Shown here one piece after another: positions 19,876 through 29,461 of a DNA stretch of 64,000 bases. The stretch comes from Alicyclobacillus sp. SO9. GTDB lineage: Bacteria; Bacillota; Bacilli; Alicyclobacillales; Alicyclobacillaceae. The notes below the pieces were generated by a model that saw only the letters and a list, made by a program, of their open reading frames with translations, made no database searches and was not told the DNA's origin. The stretch covers positions 4,526,001 through 4,590,000 of the forward strand of contig NZ_CP066339.1 in the NCBI RefSeq assembly GCF_016406125.1, written 5' to 3'. Position numbers and translations under genes: made by a program. Each line of letters opens with the position of its first letter. The stretch's first letter is position 1.

Positions 19876-20196
19876 GTGGCAATTAACGAAGAACAGGTAA
19901 GCGAGCTTAAGAAGGAATTGTACGCGGAACTCGATGAACTCAGCCGAAAGCATCGGTCGTTTAAGTTACGTACCAGCGTGGTCACTAACTTGTTGATGCC
20001 AGGGCTTGGGTTCTTTGTCTATGGACAGTCGTATGTGAAAGGTCTCATATCTTTGGTTATATTTTGGGGGTACTTCTGGTTTTTCGTCAAAGACATAGTT
20101 CCCAACACCGATGCTGGTGTTGCTGTTTTCTATTTCATTCCCACGGTGGTTATCTGGATTGTTAGTGCAGTTATGGTTGCGTATCTCGATGGCTAA
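19876..20196 (+). CDS. Small membrane protein
   Basis: This gene encodes 106 residues with a charged helical N-terminus (about 1-35). Three hydrophobic stretches follow at about 36-52, 56-72 and 80-103. The middle part, with GLGFFVYGQ, resembles TM2-type or DUF-class small membrane proteins. It starts at GTG behind GGAAAGAGG. It lies between the GNAT gene and the AAA-subtilase pair, on the same strand. Function is unknown. The 320 bp after it (20,197-20,516) hold nothing recognisable. Confidence 0.65.
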   Translation: MAINEEQVSELKKELYAELDELSRKHRSFKLRTSVVTNLLMPGLGFFVYGQSYVKGLISLVIFWGYFWFFVKDIVPNTDAGVAVFYFIPTVVIWIVSAVMVAYLDG

Positions 20197-20549
20197 AGAC
20201 GGGTACGGCTGAACAAACGAGGGGCATGTTCTAAGCCGTTAACAGGATCTGAGATTGCATGTTCATGCAGTCTGCAAGGCACGCCTCTTGCGTCGCAAAT
20301 GGGCAGTTTAGTCGCAGATGAAGCGTTAAAAAATATAACACATCGTTACATTTGAACTGGGCAGATACTTTCTTCGATGGTACAGAATTTCCCCTTCTAG
20401 AAAATGTGGAGCTTAATTTACAAAAGACGTCAAACACATCATAATGAAGCGAAAGCGCGTGCGGCTCAGCAGTACATAACGATAAATTAGGAACGGCTCA
20501 AATAAAGGGAAGAATTGTGGACTCTAGACTTGGATTGGAGGTGAATGGA

Positions 20550-21563
20550 ATGACATCTACCGACATTATCAGGAAGCTTTTTCTTGCTTATTCGAAACGT
20601 GATGATGACGAATTTCATCGTTTGGCAGAAGAGTTCATTGACCTTGAGAAGCGAAAAAAGCACAATTTAGTCGTCAAAGAACTTAAAGAGGCATTGTACA
20701 GCAAGAGTGTCAACAATCGCCATGCAATGAAGCGCTATCGGACTGACCTGCCCATTCCGAGGGACAACGACAACGGTTTTCCATTACTAGAGATAGGGGA
20801 ACATGAGCTGAGCTGGGATCAACTTGTTTTACCGGAAGATAATCGAGTTGTGTTGGAGCAAATTATTCGCGAATTCAAGGGCATGGAGATATTGGCAACG
20901 TTCAATTTAAAACCATCGAATAAGGTTTTATTTTGCGGCGCTCCAGGCACTGGCAAGACGTTCTCGGCACAAGTATTAAGTTCTGTTCTCAACATCCCTT
21001 TGGTATACATTCGGTTTGATTCCATCATTTCATCATATTTGGGTGAAACGGCGACTAACTTACGCAAGGTTTTCGAGTTTATAAAGAATGGTGTATGGAT
21101 TGTCCTTTTTGACGAAGTTGATATAATTGGTAAGAACAGGGATGATCACCACGAAAGTGGCGAGATCAAGCGAGTGGTCAATAACTTTTTACAAATGCTT
21201 GATGGTTTTGATGGTGAAAGTTTGATTATTGCGGCGACGAATCATCCACATATTTTAGATCCTGCAATATGGCGACGCTTTGATGAAGTAATTAACTTTA
21301 CATTACCAGCGTTCGATGAACGGCACCGTTTACTCAAACAATATTTAAATTCCATTAAAAAGCATGAGTCTGTCGACATTATGGATTTGGCGTCGAAAAC
21401 GGAGAACTTCAGTCCGGCAGACTTGAAGGGTATGTGCAAGGAAGCGATGAAACACGCGATTGTAAATGGAATGGACGTTTTATCTAAGGAAGATGTGGAG
21501 TTCGCTTATTTACGCTATATAAGCCGGTATCAGATTCGGGCTGGTGCCGAGGTAATCGAATAA
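20550..21563 (+). CDS. ietA: IetA-like AAA+ ATPase
   Basis: This gene encodes about 337 residues. I choose the ATG at 20,550 because GGAGG precedes it; an in-frame GTG at 20,517 lacks a ribosome site. After an N-terminal helical part come Walker A GAPGTGKT (near 130), Walker B IVLFDEVD (near 188), sensor 1 IIAATNHP (near 230) and the arginine-finger segment WRRFDE. This is an FtsH/spastin-like classic AAA module. It ends 17 bp before a subtilase gene. AAA-subtilase pairs are known as IetAS, first described on an Agrobacterium Ti plasmid as a stability/exclusion pair and later reported as antiphage. The assignment rests on this pairing and the motifs. Confidence 0.85.
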   Translation: MTSTDIIRKLFLAYSKRDDDEFHRLAEEFIDLEKRKKHNLVVKELKEALYSKSVNNRHAMKRYRTDLPIPRDNDNGFPLLEIGEHELSWDQLVLPEDNRVVLEQIIREFKGMEILATFNLKPSNKVLFCGAPGTGKTFSAQVLSSVLNIPLVYIRFDSIISSYLGETATNLRKVFEFIKNGVWIVLFDEVDIIGKNRDDHHESGEIKRVVNNFLQMLDGFDGESLIIAATNHPHILDPAIWRRFDEVINFTLPAFDERHRLLKQYLNSIKKHESVDIMDLASKTENFSPADLKGMCKEAMKHAIVNGMDVLSKEDVEFAYLRYISRYQIRAGAEVIE

Positions 21564-21580
21564 GGCGGTGCTGTTATAGC

Positions 21581-24007
21581 ATGGAAGCTCGTGACCATTT
21601 GCCACTACCTTTGTTTCAACTGGACTTGCCAAAGAAGCCTCGACCAGGTGGTGGGGGATACCAATCACCTGAGGGTCGGCAGAAGAGTGATTTTTATCGA
21701 CAAACGAAAGCCCAAACAGACAACATTGCCCGCTCGTATAATGATTTGAAAACCAAATACAGTGGACGACTGGACCCGCATCTCATTTACCGTATCAAAG
21801 TCAATCAAAGCGTCGATTACGCTCAATTTGAGAAGTCCCTCAATTCTTTAGGCGGCTTGACTGTTCTGTCCGTGGCAGAGGACAAGAAGGGGTACTGGGT
21901 TGTATTTTCAAATGATTCGGAATTTCAAACCTTAAATGATAAGCTTGCACAATATAGCGGGGTAGTTCCAAACGGGCACAAATACGATTTCTTCAACGCC
22001 ATCGATGCTATTGAAGATGTGCCGAGAGAAGAGAAAATTGGCGAATTGCTTCAAAAGCACCCGCTTACAGTAGGCGATTCGAGCTATTTAAACGTGGAAT
22101 TATGGCGGATTGACGATGACCAACTCTACTCTTTTATCGACCAGCTAAAGAGTCAATACCGAGGAAACAACCAGTTTCGCATCAGCGATCAGTTGGTTAC
22201 ACGGTCGTTTGTGTTGCTGCGTGTTAAAGTGAATGCTGAAATATTTGAGGAATTGTTGGCGCTCAAAGAAGTTGCTCGAATTGACCGACCGTTTATTCCT
22301 ACGTTTTCTCCAACTTCTTTCAATAGTATTGATATATCCGAGTTCGAAATCGCTCCCCCTGCTGATGAAGCCACAGGGGTTTTGGTCATTGATTCCGGCA
22401 TCGTTTCAAATCATCCATTATTAGAGCATGCTGTTGGTGGAGAAGAAAATTTTCAAGAAGGGGAATCTGAGTCTCAGGATTTAGTAGGTCATGGCTCACG
22501 GGTTGCCGGAAACGCAATCTATGGGGAAATTGAAGATTGTATCGAACGACGCGAGTTTTTCCCTTCAAACTGGCTCTTCTCGGCTAAGGTGATGTATGGT
22601 GTGGAGAATTTGCATGGGGGATTTGACTCGACGTACGATGAGGAAAGACTACTTGAGCGTCAATTAATGGATGCAATTACGTCCTTTTTAGACAATGAGG
22701 CGTATCGGATTAAAGTTGTAAATTTATCGTTCGGAAATAAAGAAGAAGTTTTTAAAAGTCACAGTAGTCGCCAATTCCCTCTTGCCGCATTGATTGATGA
22801 ACTGGCGGTTTATTACCCACATGTTGTTTTCGTGGTGTCGACCGGGAATCTGGATCCGCGCGAGATATATGGTCAGGAGCTTTCCGATATTTTAGAGGAA
22901 TTTCCGAATTATCTAGTCGAAAATGATGCATTTCGAATCATTAATCCCGCATCGTCGGCATTGTCCATCTCTGTCGGTTCAATTGCGCCAAGCCATCGCT
23001 ACATGAACGTTGGCATGGATCGCACTGAGGAAGAACTTTGGTCGCCAGTTGCTCAGGAAAATGCACCGTCGCCGTTTACGCGTTCCGGTTTTGGAATGAA
23101 CGGTATGATGAAGCCTGAACTTGTTCACTATGGCGGAAATCTTGTTTTGCGAGAACAATACGGACGCATAGTAGAAAATGTCGGTGGGAAAATGATACAC
23201 CTTTCTAATGATCCAACAGAGAGGCTTTTTGCGTTTGATTATGGGACAAGTTTTTCTGCGCCAAAAGTAACCCATATTCTTGGGCAAATTGCAAATCGGT
23301 ATCCGACTGCGTCCGCCAATTTGATGAAAAACTTGTTGCTCCAATCTGCGCAGGCGATTAAGACGGATGGCTTTAATGGAAATGAAACTCAACAATTAAA
23401 GTCAATTTGGCAAACGCAGGGATATGGTGTGCCTGATATCAATCGCGCAATTCATTCGTTTGAGAACCGTGTTTTGCTGTTTCATGAAGGAGACATCGGA
23501 CTTAAGCAAGTTCAAGCATTTAGCGTCGGTTTGCCGAGCAGTTTCTTTGAAACTAAAGGGTATAAAAAAATATCAGTTGCCTTAACGTTTAATCCGCCAA
23601 CGCGCGCGACAAGAGGAGACAGTTACCTGGGTAATCGGTTGGAATTTAAGCTCTTTCATTCCGTTGAGCCAGGTCTCGTGGTTGATAAATTTGCAACTGT
23701 AGATTTGACAGATGGTAATGATGAAAGGACACCCCCAGAACTAAAGAATAATGAAATCGAACTGATTCCTGGGACCAACATCCGAAAGTCCGGATGCCAT
23801 CAAAAGGGGTCAAAAGAGTACAAACGCGAAACGAAGAACATGCCTCGTACGCCGATTACACTTGTTGTTATGAATTTAAACAAATGGATCAGGGATGAGA
23901 ATTATCGTCAATCCTATTGTGTTTCGGTCATGCTGGAGCACGCTGAGGAAGTTAATCTGTATGAATCCATTCGTACCGAAGTAATGCAACGCGTGCGGAT
24001 CAGATGA
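21581..24007 (+). CDS. ietS: IetS-like subtilisin-family (S8) serine protease
   Basis: This gene encodes 808 residues. The S8 catalytic triad is intact: Asp in VLVIDSGI (near 269), His in VGHGSRVAG (near 307) and Ser in YGTSFSAP (near 557). The oxyanion-hole Asn is in VVSTGN. An N-terminal region of about 250 residues lacks a signal peptide, so the protease is intracellular, unlike secreted subtilisins. A C-terminal domain of about 200 residues follows the protease. It is coupled to the AAA gene 17 bp upstream. By analogy with IetAS, the ATPase probably controls or feeds the protease during phage or plasmid entry. Confidence 0.88.
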   Translation: MEARDHLPLPLFQLDLPKKPRPGGGGYQSPEGRQKSDFYRQTKAQTDNIARSYNDLKTKYSGRLDPHLIYRIKVNQSVDYAQFEKSLNSLGGLTVLSVAEDKKGYWVVFSNDSEFQTLNDKLAQYSGVVPNGHKYDFFNAIDAIEDVPREEKIGELLQKHPLTVGDSSYLNVELWRIDDDQLYSFIDQLKSQYRGNNQFRISDQLVTRSFVLLRVKVNAEIFEELLALKEVARIDRPFIPTFSPTSFNSIDISEFEIAPPADEATGVLVIDSGIVSNHPLLEHAVGGEENFQEGESESQDLVGHGSRVAGNAIYGEIEDCIERREFFPSNWLFSAKVMYGVENLHGGFDSTYDEERLLERQLMDAITSFLDNEAYRIKVVNLSFGNKEEVFKSHSSRQFPLAALIDELAVYYPHVVFVVSTGNLDPREIYGQELSDILEEFPNYLVENDAFRIINPASSALSISVGSIAPSHRYMNVGMDRTEEELWSPVAQENAPSPFTRSGFGMNGMMKPELVHYGGNLVLREQYGRIVENVGGKMIHLSNDPTERLFAFDYGTSFSAPKVTHILGQIANRYPTASANLMKNLLLQSAQAIKTDGFNGNETQQLKSIWQTQGYGVPDINRAIHSFENRVLLFHEGDIGLKQVQAFSVGLPSSFFETKGYKKISVALTFNPPTRATRGDSYLGNRLEFKLFHSVEPGLVVDKFATVDLTDGNDERTPPELKNNEIELIPGTNIRKSGCHQKGSKEYKRETKNMPRTPITLVVMNLNKWIRDENYRQSYCVSVMLEHAEEVNLYESIRTEVMQRVRIR

Positions 24008-24594
24008 CCGCTGCTACGCCTGACATGAAACATCATTATCAGGGCTATGGTTATGGTGTTGTGTATATTTTAGTAAACACCATCGCTGCTAATCGTGAAC
24101 ACCGAAAAGGGCATCGTCAAGTAACTTATGCATGGGGGTGGTGCGACTCAAGGCATCGGCTCCCGTCTTCAGCTAACGGGGGCATTAACGACAGAAGAAC
24201 GGCTAATGGAAACTGCATAAATATGAAAAACGCGGAATATCTGAGCCCGCGCTTTCTGTGTTTTAGTATTCCATTTTCCGTGTTGGGTCATCCGGAGTGA
24301 ACTTACTTTAGTCATCACTAGACGCTGCGGCTTCTGCACGGCCGTAGGCTTGACAAAGCTGTTCGCAGTCTTTGTCTCCACTTTAAGTAGACTCACCGTT
24401 AAGGTTCAACTTTGGTGTATGTATTCCTCCATTCAGGGCAGCATAAGAATGCATAATTTAAACGAAGGGAATGTTCCAGTAATGGAATGGCTACAGTTTT
24501 CACGAGAACTACTTGAAAATATCGCCCCCGCCGTGGCAGCATTTCTCTTTGCCTTGGGCGTGCTTTAAGTTTGATATAAGCGTAAATTTAAGAT
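24008..24594. other. Convergent gap between cargo and tns module of inner element
   Basis: I see no recognised gene. An imperfect GC-rich stem followed by T-rich sequence near 24,225-24,265 could terminate ietS transcription. A small palindrome (GTAAATTTAAGATTTAC) lies near 24,584. Short open frames here have no family resemblance. Confidence 0.4.
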
Positions 24595-24801
24595 TTACGT
24601 TAACGCCTGCTCGGCAAATAATGCCGGATTCCTAACCTTCTTTTGTTCATAGCTTCGTTTGTGATTTGAAATCTTGGCGTCCACCCAGCCAGTGACGTTC
24701 TCCCGGTTTCTCTGTAACAGGCTCCATAATGAAAGGATCAGAATTAGGTGGATGACTCCCCACCAAAAATAGAGGTTCCATGAACGACTTTCGACCTTCA
24801 C
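24595..24801 (-). CDS. Small predicted membrane protein coupled to tniQ
   Basis: This open frame has 68 codons with one hydrophobic stretch (about 13-28, WWGVIHLILILSLWSL) and a basic C-terminal half. Its GTG overlaps the tniQ stop (GTGA), which suggests translational coupling. No family is known to me. It may be a real last gene of the tns operon or a chance frame. Confidence 0.4.
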   Translation of the reverse strand: MKVESRSWNLYFWWGVIHLILILSLWSLLQRNRENVTGWVDAKISNHKRSYEQKKVRNPALFAEQALT

Positions 24802-25904
24802 GAGTCCTCGCCTTGGGTTGCTGCCGCCTCTTGCATGCTCTGGAGGAAGCTTGCAGCGTCCGTTAAGACGTTACGCCCGTTAACGAAATTCACAACGTTT
24901 CCAGCAATGAATTCCATGAGCAAGATGTGCTTTATAGGTATATCGTATTGTCGGGGTTGATGGAAGAAGAGACGATAAAGCCAATCATGTGGTCGATGCC
25001 ATCCGTTACGGGGAAAGTAACCAATGAACCGCCAACTATCATACTGCCCCTCAACTTCGTCCTCTGGTCGTAACGAGGCGTTCACTGTGTCCAAATAAGC
25101 ACTTCCAAAGCGAGTTACAAATTCTTGTCGTACAATATCATAGTAATCAGTCCGGATATATCTCTCGCGGTCTAGGTCTACGTTTAGACCTCGATGCTGC
25201 CATTTGTACTGCCCCGTTTGGTTAATCCATTCCCGATAAGACTCGTTTAGAAACTTTAATCCAATATGCTGCATACCTCCCTCCAGAACAAATAGGGAGT
25301 CCTTGGCAACTGTCAGGAGTGTTGCACTAGTATTCCAAACTATCTTTTGCGTTAAGTCATGACCCCTACTACAAACCGTAGGCGTTATAACGTATTCAGG
25401 CCTCGTCGTCTCAAATGGGAGTCCACACACTGGACAGGAGCCAAGAAGAACAGCGTTGTGTTTCGGACATATAAATACCCCTGGTATTTGGTGTACTCTG
25501 TGCCAGTATGACTCACCGAACACACTCACGTCTTCTACCACGCACTGAGGACAGCAATATAGAGCCTTAGAATGGTCGACTATCGAGCGAAGAGCATTAC
25601 GAGGATTATCATCCAACATTAAGTTTCGAACCTCTGCCTGCTTCTCTGGAGTCATGAATGTCGCGTAGTACCGGAATAGTGTAGTATTCTCCACCAGGTA
25701 ATCTACTGTAAACGAGCTCTTTAAGCGTTTCTTGAGAATCCGTAGATAAGATGGCATTTGAATTGATACTGTGTGGCTTCGGCGCCCAAACAATTTCATC
25801 GAGATGTCGTGATCTGAAGTTAAGCCAGTGCGAAGGACCCATCTAGCAATCACACTATATAGTATCTCATCAGGATAAGGGCGAGGAAGCTCAATCCAAC
25901 TCAT
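24798..25904 (-). CDS. tniQ: TniQ/TnsD-family target selector 1 (inner element)
   Basis: This gene encodes about 368 residues, starting at the ATG at 25,904 behind GAGAGGTGA. The N-terminal TniQ signature is PRPYPDEILYSVIARW. The zinc-finger region CPQC (near 120) continues with HRVHQIPGVFICPKH and CPVC. The C-terminal part is much shorter than in TnsD, so this looks like a plain TniQ. TniQ proteins bridge TnsC to a target DNA or a guide complex. It overlaps the 3' end of the longer tniQ gene. Confidence 0.88.
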   Translation of the reverse strand: MSWIELPRPYPDEILYSVIARWVLRTGLTSDHDISMKLFGRRSHTVSIQMPSYLRILKKRLKSSFTVDYLVENTTLFRYYATFMTPEKQAEVRNLMLDDNPRNALRSIVDHSKALYCCPQCVVEDVSVFGESYWHRVHQIPGVFICPKHNAVLLGSCPVCGLPFETTRPEYVITPTVCSRGHDLTQKIVWNTSATLLTVAKDSLFVLEGGMQHIGLKFLNESYREWINQTGQYKWQHRGLNVDLDRERYIRTDYYDIVRQEFVTRFGSAYLDTVNASLRPEDEVEGQYDSWRFIGYFPRNGWHRPHDWLYRLFFHQPRQYDIPIKHILLMEFIAGNVVNFVNGRNVLTDAASFLQSMQEAAATQGEDS

Positions 25905-27783
25905 GAAATTCACCTCTCGGAACATTACCTACCTGCGTCGGGCAAGCTAGATCAACTGCTTCACGCAGACATTTCTGAACACCCTGATCCATGGGGTTGC
26001 TCAGCCCTGCCAGTCGCATGACTTTCCACTCCGCAACTGGTTCTCCTTGACCAAGGAGATACGAAACGGCCCGCCTGATTCTACGTTTCTGAAAGTCAGC
26101 GACAGTCTCCATATGATCATCTAATACTTGTTGGGTCAGCGGCAATTTGCTTAGACACTTTTCTAACATAGACTTTTTACCACACACTCTACCGATCCGT
26201 CCAACTGTTACCCTAACGGGCTTCTCTCGCTCGTCAATGATTTGCTGTACAGTTTTCTCAACAACGTGACTCATCGCTAGGTCACGAGCTCGCCAATCGA
26301 CCCTTGGGCGATTGGTTGCCACATTTGTCAATGGCCGCGGTAACATTTGCTCTAGCCATTGTCGGTCATGACGGAGTAGCCATTGATAATCCCTGTTATC
26401 CATATGCCGAAGCTGCGTGCGGGAAAGACTTGGGTTTCCGTACATGATACTCGTGAATCTCTGTCTCCGCAGTTCAAGTTGCGATACGACTGTTGACTCT
26501 AAATTCTCCGGGGGCACTATCTGCTCATTTAACCGGATAGTTATAACCTTTGGGTCAGTGCCTAATTCCCGTGCCAACCCACGAAGGCTCCAACCTTCTT
26601 GAGAAATTAGAGTTTGAAGTTTGTTCTCCCATACATGCCCAAATTCTTTAATTCGACCGAATCGTATGCGGTCCTCTTCACGACGATCTGGTCCACGACG
26701 AGAATAGGTAAATCCACAATTACAACGAAATGTACCCACCGGTCGCCGGGTATCGCTACAGATGGTTATGGTCAAGTCTTCGACGACATTCTGCATGTGA
26801 TGATCGGCAGCCTTGTTCAAACATGGCCACGGGCCACGACCAAAAGGTGTAAACCGCGATCGACTGAAGAATCTGGGAGCGTCTTCACTGAGGAATTCGA
26901 TGAGAAGTATATGAAGCATTGGATGGAGAGCCTTCTTGGGCTTCCGGGTTAATTCCCGAAGCCAACTCCATTCATTATCCTTAATCGGTGCACCCACGCC
27001 AACTTCCGTCCAAAAGGCTTGGGGAAACTGCCGCATAAACCGTTCATAAAGTGCAGCTTGGCGTATAGAACCCTTGGGAGTTGCCAAGTCCATTTTATAG
27101 AGAGCATTAATATAACGTTCTCGAAGGAATTCGAGCGAGTCCCAGGGTGCAGTGTTATTGAGGATAAACTGACTATCTGAGGCTAATCGGGCCAGCAAAG
27201 GATCGTTATTCCGCTCTGGAACCAATAGAGAATGCCCGCAGGTACATACGGTCAGTGGATAGGGAAACTCCTGAATTCCCCGTTGATATGGAGCGCTGTC
27301 ACAATGGGGACATTTGCTACGTAGTTTCACTGAATGCTTGGGACAAACCTTAACACCCGGAATGTGGTGGACCCGATGCAAGTATGGTTCACCGTATGTT
27401 TGAATATCATCCTCAACACAGAGCGGACACCAAACCATTTGCAAACCAAGGGGAACACGACTAGCAACTAATCCAGACTCCAAATACACACTTAGGTTTC
27501 CATCATGAAGCATGTCTTGTTTGACGCGCTCAGCCATTCGTGGGTGAAGAAAGGAACAGTAATAGGGAAAGAGCGTATTCTCCATAATTAGCGCTTCCGC
27601 TGATTTATCAAAGTGACCCTGCTGCTCTAACCTACATAAATGGGAGGGAAGATGCACTGATGGGCGCACCCCTTCCAATCCAAAAGCCTTACGAACGCTC
27701 TCCTTGAAGCTGCTGTGACCAGAATAGATGTGGTAGCGAGCAATCAATCCAACAAGTAACTCATCCGGGTAGATCCTTAGCAC
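25891..27783 (-). CDS. tnsD: TnsD-like long TniQ protein (inner element)
   Basis: This gene encodes about 630 residues. I place the start at the GTG at 27,783 because AGGTGA lies just upstream and the protein then begins with the TniQ signature RIYPDELLVGLIARY. Zinc motifs CPLC, CPKH and CPHC follow near 110-160, with a further CNCG motif near 365. The segment WSLRGLARELGTDPKVI (near 405) is a helix-turn-helix. Long TniQ proteins of this type are sequence-specific DNA binders that choose an attachment site in Tn7. The gene overlaps tnsC by 23 bp. Confidence 0.88.
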   Translation of the reverse strand: MLRIYPDELLVGLIARYHIYSGHSSFKESVRKAFGLEGVRPSVHLPSHLCRLEQQGHFDKSAEALIMENTLFPYYCSFLHPRMAERVKQDMLHDGNLSVYLESGLVASRVPLGLQMVWCPLCVEDDIQTYGEPYLHRVHHIPGVKVCPKHSVKLRSKCPHCDSAPYQRGIQEFPYPLTVCTCGHSLLVPERNNDPLLARLASDSQFILNNTAPWDSLEFLRERYINALYKMDLATPKGSIRQAALYERFMRQFPQAFWTEVGVGAPIKDNEWSWLRELTRKPKKALHPMLHILLIEFLSEDAPRFFSRSRFTPFGRGPWPCLNKAADHHMQNVVEDLTITICSDTRRPVGTFRCNCGFTYSRRGPDRREEDRIRFGRIKEFGHVWENKLQTLISQEGWSLRGLARELGTDPKVITIRLNEQIVPPENLESTVVSQLELRRQRFTSIMYGNPSLSRTQLRHMDNRDYQWLLRHDRQWLEQMLPRPLTNVATNRPRVDWRARDLAMSHVVEKTVQQIIDEREKPVRVTVGRIGRVCGKKSMLEKCLSKLPLTQQVLDDHMETVADFQKRRIRRAVSYLLGQGEPVAEWKVMRLAGLSNPMDQGVQKCLREAVDLACPTQVGNVPRGEFHELD

Positions 27784-29461
27784 GAAGCTCACCTGACAAA
27801 ATGAATTGAACTGGGTCTGCAACAAATCCAGCTCGAACCAACGATGCGTACGGCGTCATTTTGTCAGTTTTCCCTTTTCTAACGGCATTAATCATTGGGG
27901 TGTTACTCGATGTTGAAGAGTTTTTCTTACGAGTGCTCTTGCGAACGGGCAAATTGTCAGCCGATTGTCCGAGTCTCACCATGCCACTAGCAGCTTTACC
28001 GGACATGCTGTTAGCTTGATCAAGCATGGCATCTGACGCTTTAAGCGCCTCTCTCTTCCATCTATTTAGGTCATCGTCTCTAGTTTGGCTGGTAGCTCGG
28101 ATTGCGGTGGCTTCACTGTGTCCCACTGCGATTAGCCACTCAATGACCTCTTGCTCTGGGTCTGACTCTGTTTGAATACTCCCTTCTTCGACCAGGTTCT
28201 CGACGGCTTCTTGAACAAAGTCCTTGATAACTATCGGTTGATCAATATCAGGATATTTCTCCAAGTCCTTGCCTGTACGAATCGCCGTTAAAACAGGATG
28301 TAGATGATAAAAATACTCTTTTGCAGTGTTACGTAAAAGATGGGTATCCAGTGCTTCTTTGCCAGAGGTCATTGCGCGTATCTGGGCGATGGCAAAGAGC
28401 TTGACGATCAAATCCGGAATACCCATAGTTTCTGAGTATATGACACCCTCAAGTTGAGAATTCAACGGAGCAAATTTCCTTGTCCACTGGTACCTCCATA
28501 AGTTAGACAAAAATAGTTTCCAGTCTTTGGTTTTCGGTTTAAGCCTTGTCCATCCTGGCATCGCTGGAAATCTCCGTCCATCTCTAAGCTCACCGTGGAA
28601 AGTCTTTTCAATACTTGGATTCCCAATCAACAGCACGGGTACACCAATTGTGTTGGCTAACTCGACAAAAAAATTCAGCATCTTCTCCTTTCCACCGCTG
28701 GCTGCTTGATTTAAGTTCTGAATTTCATCGATCACTAATATGCCCAGACTGTGATTAAATGCCGTCAGTTTCATTTTACCGAGCAAAATACTTGTGGTTA
28801 TCCCGTGTTGAGGGGCAAGCCGTTCCGCTTCACGAGTACCAAACAAGTCATCAAATACCTGTAGAAAATCTAAGCAAAGTGACCTCAGCGACCCATCCGG
28901 AGGGCAGTCAATTTTAGCCCATACGACTTGAGTATGTCGGAGGTGTTCCGTTTCATGTAGGATTACCTGCGGATACTGCATGAGGATTCTCTCAACAGCT
29001 GTGCTCTTGCCAATTCCAGACAATCCAACTATACTTCGTGCGCTCGCCGTGGACGTCGGGATCTTAAATTTATTTAGTTCCATCTCCGCTACTTTAGGGT
29101 CTCGAAGAGCAAGTGCAATATGTCTCATCATCCGGGCATGATTTGGAGTTAAAGGATTACGGGATAAATATCCCCTTCGGACCAAGACAGAAAGATCTTG
29201 TTCCAGATTCACATGTCGATTAAGAGGATGCAGAAAATCCTCTAGCCGCATAACACAGTGTAATCTAAGGTAGGGCAAGAGTTCTTTTTCCACTTCTGAA
29301 AATTTAGGTTTATTTGACATGTATCGGAGGACTTCCTCAGGACTCATGATCGGTGGCAGCGCTTCAATAAGTGGATTTCCCCGATAATCCTCGTGTATTT
29401 GCTGAGTGTACTTTGCTGGCTCAATGGTTCCAATGAGATTATGAAGTGGTTTGTGTGTCAT
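27761..29461 (-). CDS. tnsC: TnsC AAA+ ATPase (inner element)
   Basis: This gene encodes 566 residues, close to Tn7 TnsC. Walker A is GLSGIGKST (near 145) and Walker B is LVIDEIQNLN (near 242), followed by sensor 1 VLLIGNPS. The long C-terminal part (about 390-566) probably contacts TnsA/TnsB and TniQ. It decides whether a target complex licenses insertion. Its ATG overlaps the tnsB stop. Confidence 0.93.
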   Translation of the reverse strand: MTHKPLHNLIGTIEPAKYTQQIHEDYRGNPLIEALPPIMSPEEVLRYMSNKPKFSEVEKELLPYLRLHCVMRLEDFLHPLNRHVNLEQDLSVLVRRGYLSRNPLTPNHARMMRHIALALRDPKVAEMELNKFKIPTSTASARSIVGLSGIGKSTAVERILMQYPQVILHETEHLRHTQVVWAKIDCPPDGSLRSLCLDFLQVFDDLFGTREAERLAPQHGITTSILLGKMKLTAFNHSLGILVIDEIQNLNQAASGGKEKMLNFFVELANTIGVPVLLIGNPSIEKTFHGELRDGRRFPAMPGWTRLKPKTKDWKLFLSNLWRYQWTRKFAPLNSQLEGVIYSETMGIPDLIVKLFAIAQIRAMTSGKEALDTHLLRNTAKEYFYHLHPVLTAIRTGKDLEKYPDIDQPIVIKDFVQEAVENLVEEGSIQTESDPEQEVIEWLIAVGHSEATAIRATSQTRDDDLNRWKREALKASDAMLDQANSMSGKAASGMVRLGQSADNLPVRKSTRKKNSSTSSNTPMINAVRKGKTDKMTPYASLVRAGFVADPVQFILSGELRAKDLPG

